A DNA stretch of 8,014 nt from UBA5336 sp039034035 (GTDB lineage: Bacteria > Pseudomonadota > Alphaproteobacteria > Caulobacterales > Hyphomonadaceae). Both the position numbers and the translations under genes were made by a program. Below, piece by piece: positions 5,337 through 8,014 of the stretch; the stretch's first letter is position 1, and the number at the start of each line of letters is the position of its first letter. The DNA lies in assembly GCA_039034035.1 (NCBI GenBank), contig JBCCBN010000138.1, forward strand, positions 1 through 8,014, in the 5' to 3' direction. The notes beneath the pieces were generated by a model. The model worked only from the letters and a program-made list of their open reading frames with translations. It was not told the DNA's origin and did not search any database.

Positions 5337-7229
5337 ATGAGCACAGACACCCTGCCCGCCCCCACCGAACCTGCAGACCACACCGCCCCGCTCCTGTCGG
5401 TGGAGAGCCTGACGGTCGATTTCACAACTCCGGATGGCACCGTGCATGCGGTCCGCGGCATCGATTTCCAGATCGGCCAGGGCGAGTGCCTGGGGATTGT
5501 CGGCGAGAGCGGCTCGGGAAAGAGCCAGACAGCACTGGCAGCCATGGGCCTGTTGGCTGAAAACGGCCGAGTGCAAGGCACAATCCGCTACAGCGGCGAA
5601 GATCTCTTACAGGCCGAAAAGGCACGGCTACGGTCAATCGTCGGCGCGGACATCGCCATGATCTTCCAGGACCCACTGACATCCCTGACGCCGCACATGA
5701 CCGTCGGCGCGCAGATGCGCGAGGGGTTGGCGCTGCATCTGGGGATCAAGGGCGAAGCCGCTGACAAACGCTGCATAGACTGGCTGGAGAATGTACGCAT
5801 TCCCGAAGCCGCTCGGCGAATGGACCAGTTTCCACATGAGTTATCCGGCGGAATGCGGCAGCGGGTCATGATCGCGATCGCCATGCTGTGCGGACCGAAA
5901 CTGCTGCTGGCCGATGAGCCGACGACGGCATTGGACGTAACGGTCCAGGCCCAGGTCCTGGACCTTATGGACGAGTTGAAACGAGAAACCGGCACATCCA
6001 TCGCCCTGATCACCCACGATATGGGCGTTGTCGCGCGCATGTGCGACCGCGTGGTCGTGATGCGCCGCGGCGAAATCGTTGAACGGGGCAGCACCGACGA
6101 CATCTTCTACTCGCCGGCCCACGATTACACGAAAATGCTGCTCGATGCGGTGCCCCGGATCGATGATCCGGACCGCCATGGCCGGACCAGCCTCGGCGCC
6201 GCACCGGACGAAACCGCCGAGCCCTTACTCCGGGTCGACGATCTCAAGGTGCAATTCCCGGTGCAGGTCGCCGGTACTGGCCCGCTCGCCTTCCTGGGGC
6301 GGACCATCCCGCTGAAGGCGGTGGATGGAGTGAGCTTCGAGCTGCGCCCCAGCGAGACGCTGGGGATCGTCGGCGAAAGCGGGTGCGGCAAGTCCACCCT
6401 GGCGCGCGGGGTGCTGCAGCTGGTACCGACCCGCGCCGGATCAGTGGCATGGCTGGGCACCAACCTCGCCAAGGCCACGCGCAATGAGATGCGCGGCCTC
6501 AGGGGCGACCTCCAGATCGTCTTCCAGGATCCATTGGCCAGCCTTGACCCGCGGATGACGATCGGCCGGTCGATCGCCGAACCACTGACGGTCCATGCGC
6601 GCCATCTCGATGCCGGTGCCCGCGAAGCGAAGGTGCGGGAAATCCTGCCGCGGGTCGGCCTCGATCCGGCACTGATAAACCGCTACCCCCATGAGCTTTC
6701 CGGCGGTCAGAACCAAAGGGTGGGCATCGCCCGCGCGATGATCCTCGATCCAAAGCTGGTGGTCTGCGACGAGGCGGTGTCTGCCCTCGACGTGTCGGTG
6801 CAAGCACAAGTCGTCGATCTGTTGATCGACCTCCAAAAGGAGTTTGGCTTGTCGATGCTGTTCATCAGCCATGATCTGTCGGTGGTGCGGGAGATCAGCC
6901 ACCGCGTCATGGTGCTCTATCTCGGCCGGGTTATGGAACTCGCCGACCGGACGACGATCTACACCGACGCCCGCCACCCCTACACCCGGGCGCTGATCTC
7001 CGCCGTGCCCCACCCCGATCCACGGACCGAGCGCACGCGCGAACGGCTGAAGCTGCAGGGCGACCTGCCCTCTCCCCTCGACAGCCGGGCAGCGCTCAGA
7101 TTCCTGAAGTCCCGGCTCGTTGATGATCCGGACGCCGAACAATACCGCCCCGCCCTTGTTGAGGTGGCGCCCGGCCACTGGGTCGCTGAGCATGACCCCT
7201 TCGAGGGAGGAGACGGGATCAACGTTTAG
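5337..7229 (+). CDS. ABC transporter ATPase with two fused nucleotide-binding domains (oligopeptide/nickel type)
   Basis: A 630-residue fusion of DppD/OppD-like and DppF/OppF-like ATPases, as in YejF or GsiA, which power uptake of peptides or related solutes at the inner membrane. Domain 1 (about 18-272) has Walker A GESGSGKS (56-63), Q-loop Q111, signature LSGGM (169-173), Walker B LLLADEP (189-195) and switch H227. Domain 2 (about 296-557) has Walker A GESGCGKS (346-353), Q397, LSGGQ (454-458), Walker B LVVCDEA (474-480) and H512. Both sites look catalytically complete. The C-terminal extension keeps DLPSPLDSR (576-584) and the ending VEVAPGHWVAEHDPF (608-622) but lacks the cysteines usual in the oligopeptide-type tail. 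No permease or binding protein is in the window, so the substrate is unknown. The start is the ATG at 5337; no Shine-Dalgarno is visible. Only 15 bases separate its stop from that of the convergent phosphotransferase. Confidence 0.95.
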   Translation: MSTDTLPAPTEPADHTAPLLSVESLTVDFTTPDGTVHAVRGIDFQIGQGECLGIVGESGSGKSQTALAAMGLLAENGRVQGTIRYSGEDLLQAEKARLRSIVGADIAMIFQDPLTSLTPHMTVGAQMREGLALHLGIKGEAADKRCIDWLENVRIPEAARRMDQFPHELSGGMRQRVMIAIAMLCGPKLLLADEPTTALDVTVQAQVLDLMDELKRETGTSIALITHDMGVVARMCDRVVVMRRGEIVERGSTDDIFYSPAHDYTKMLLDAVPRIDDPDRHGRTSLGAAPDETAEPLLRVDDLKVQFPVQVAGTGPLAFLGRTIPLKAVDGVSFELRPSETLGIVGESGCGKSTLARGVLQLVPTRAGSVAWLGTNLAKATRNEMRGLRGDLQIVFQDPLASLDPRMTIGRSIAEPLTVHARHLDAGAREAKVREILPRVGLDPALINRYPHELSGGQNQRVGIARAMILDPKLVVCDEAVSALDVSVQAQVVDLLIDLQKEFGLSMLFISHDLSVVREISHRVMVLYLGRVMELADRTTIYTDARHPYTRALISAVPHPDPRTERTRERLKLQGDLPSPLDSRAALRFLKSRLVDDPDAEQYRPALVEVAPGHWVAEHDPFEGGDGINV

Positions 7230-7244
7230 CGCGGGGACCGGCCC

Positions 7245-8014
7245 TCAGACCCTGAACAGGCGATCGGCGAGCGCGTTCAAATCCGGCAGGTCGTCCATCG
7301 CGACCAATCCGGGGAGCTTGTGGAAAACATCGCACCTGCCGTGCTGGGCCACGCAGTGAGCCTGGCGGAGAAAGGCCTGGGCGAGACAGCGTTGGGCAAA
7401 GGCCGCATCCTTCGGCCAGCCATAGGCTCCCAAGAAGCGCCTCAACAGAGCCTTGTCGGCCTCGAACAGGTCGAGATGGAGCTTCGCCAACTCGTATGGC
7501 CGGTCCGCGACCAGCGCATCGCCCCAATCGATAATGCCGGTCAGGGTATCGCCATCCACGAAGACATGCAGCGCCATGAGATCGCCATGAACAAAGACCG
7601 GATCAGGCGGCAGCGTGGCAATCTCCGCAACAAAATCCGCCGCTTGCGCCGCCAATCGGCCTGGCACTGACGACATCGCCGCTCCGCGATCAACCGCCCA
7701 GTGATCAACGGGCCAATCGGCGAGCGGACCCTCAGGCGTAATCGCATGCACCCGTTTCAGCACCTCGCCCAACGCTCCGGCGAGCGCGCGCTTCTCCGGC
7801 TTCGCTGGATCGGCAGAGAGCCAGTCGCTGCCCTCAATCCGGGTCATCACGAGGAGATGCCAGAGGTCTCCGTTCTCATGCGCATACTCGCCAATCCCCA
7901 CAAACCGGGGGACCGGGAGGGACGGATCGTCGCCCAGAGCGGTCAACACTGAGACCTCGGCACCCATCGCCTTTTGTGCGAGCGGCGAGCCTGGAAAGAT
8001 CTTCACGACACCGC
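7245..8014 (-). CDS. Phosphotransferase of the APH/choline kinase family (N-terminus outside window)
   Basis: 255 residues are visible, reading in frame through the right edge. The first residues GVVKIFPGSPLAQKA look like the strand carrying the ATP-binding lysine (visible residue 4), so the real start lies further right and the GTG at 8006 is not taken as a start. The N-lobe continues with LLVMTRIEGSDWL, a hinge-like segment. The C-lobe has the Brenner-type loop VFVHGDLMALHVFVDG (visible 140-154) with catalytic aspartate D144, and the metal-binding IIDWGDALVADRPYELAKLHLDL (160-182) with D162. The usual HGDxxxxN has His for Asn, as in macrolide-phosphotransferase-like members. The family covers antibiotic, choline, homoserine and sugar kinases; nothing here fixes the substrate, so a resistance function should not be assumed. 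It converges on the ABC gene, and the 15-base gap (7230-7244) has no recognisable terminator. Confidence 0.85.
   Translation of the reverse strand, partial: GVVKIFPGSPLAQKAMGAEVSVLTALGDDPSLPVPRFVGIGEYAHENGDLWHLLVMTRIEGSDWLSADPAKPEKRALAGALGEVLKRVHAITPEGPLADWPVDHWAVDRGAAMSSVPGRLAAQAADFVAEIATLPPDPVFVHGDLMALHVFVDGDTLTGIIDWGDALVADRPYELAKLHLDLFEADKALLRRFLGAYGWPKDAAFAQRCLAQAFLRQAHCVAQHGRCDVFHKLPGLVAMDDLPDLNALADRLFRV

Noticed and set aside
6441..7193. 250-codon minus-strand frame inside the ABC ATPase gene
   Set aside because: Histidine- and arginine-rich shadow of the second ATPase domain, with no ribosome binding site or domain of its own.
5337..7229. Internal duplication (recent repeat) in the ABC gene
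   Set aside because: The two halves resemble each other only through ancient ATPase motifs; this is the normal two-domain fusion, not a recent duplication.
7230..7244. Terminator between the convergent ABC and phosphotransferase genes
   Set aside because: The 15-base gap has only short GGGG/CCC complementarity and no T-run on either strand.

Overview
The window is GC-rich chromosomal DNA from an alphaproteobacterium. Protein style and gene order (polyphosphate kinase, a short DnaA-like HdaA, a DUF2066 protein, then divergent purM-purN) fit Sphingomonadales or relatives best. That placement is an inference from memory of protein families, not a database match. I see no tRNA, rRNA, CRISPR array, insertion sequence or phage gene. 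Coding density is high and the longest gene-free stretch is 142 bases.

The left part (1-2341) is a minus-strand cluster. In transcription order it holds a secreted DUF2066 protein (1316-2341), the HdaA-type DnaA regulator (575-1267) and the start of ppk (1-597, running off the left edge). hdaA and ppk overlap by 23 bases. A divergent 129-base spacer (2342-2470) carries a perfect 9-bp inverted repeat and separates this cluster from purM-purN (2471-4119). These encode steps 5 and 3 of de novo IMP synthesis and overlap by ATGA. Linkage of hda, a DUF2066 gene and purMN recurs in other proteobacteria, for example Pseudomonas.

The right part holds a Gfo/Idh/MocA-family NAD(P)-dependent oxidoreductase (4262-5278) with a strong ribosome binding site inside a small hairpin. 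Next, on the same strand, is a double-ATPase ABC transporter subunit of the oligopeptide/nickel type (5337-7229) with no permease in view. A phosphotransferase of the aminoglycoside/choline-kinase fold follows in convergent orientation (7245-8014), cut at its N-terminus by the right edge.

The genes are mostly housekeeping and no new multi-gene system is evident. The points most worth a second look are small: the dyad between DUF2066 and purM, the dyad-rich and possibly leaderless start of the ABC gene, the start-codon hairpin of the oxidoreductase, the Arg-for-Lys Walker A of HdaA, and the changed tail of the ABC protein.
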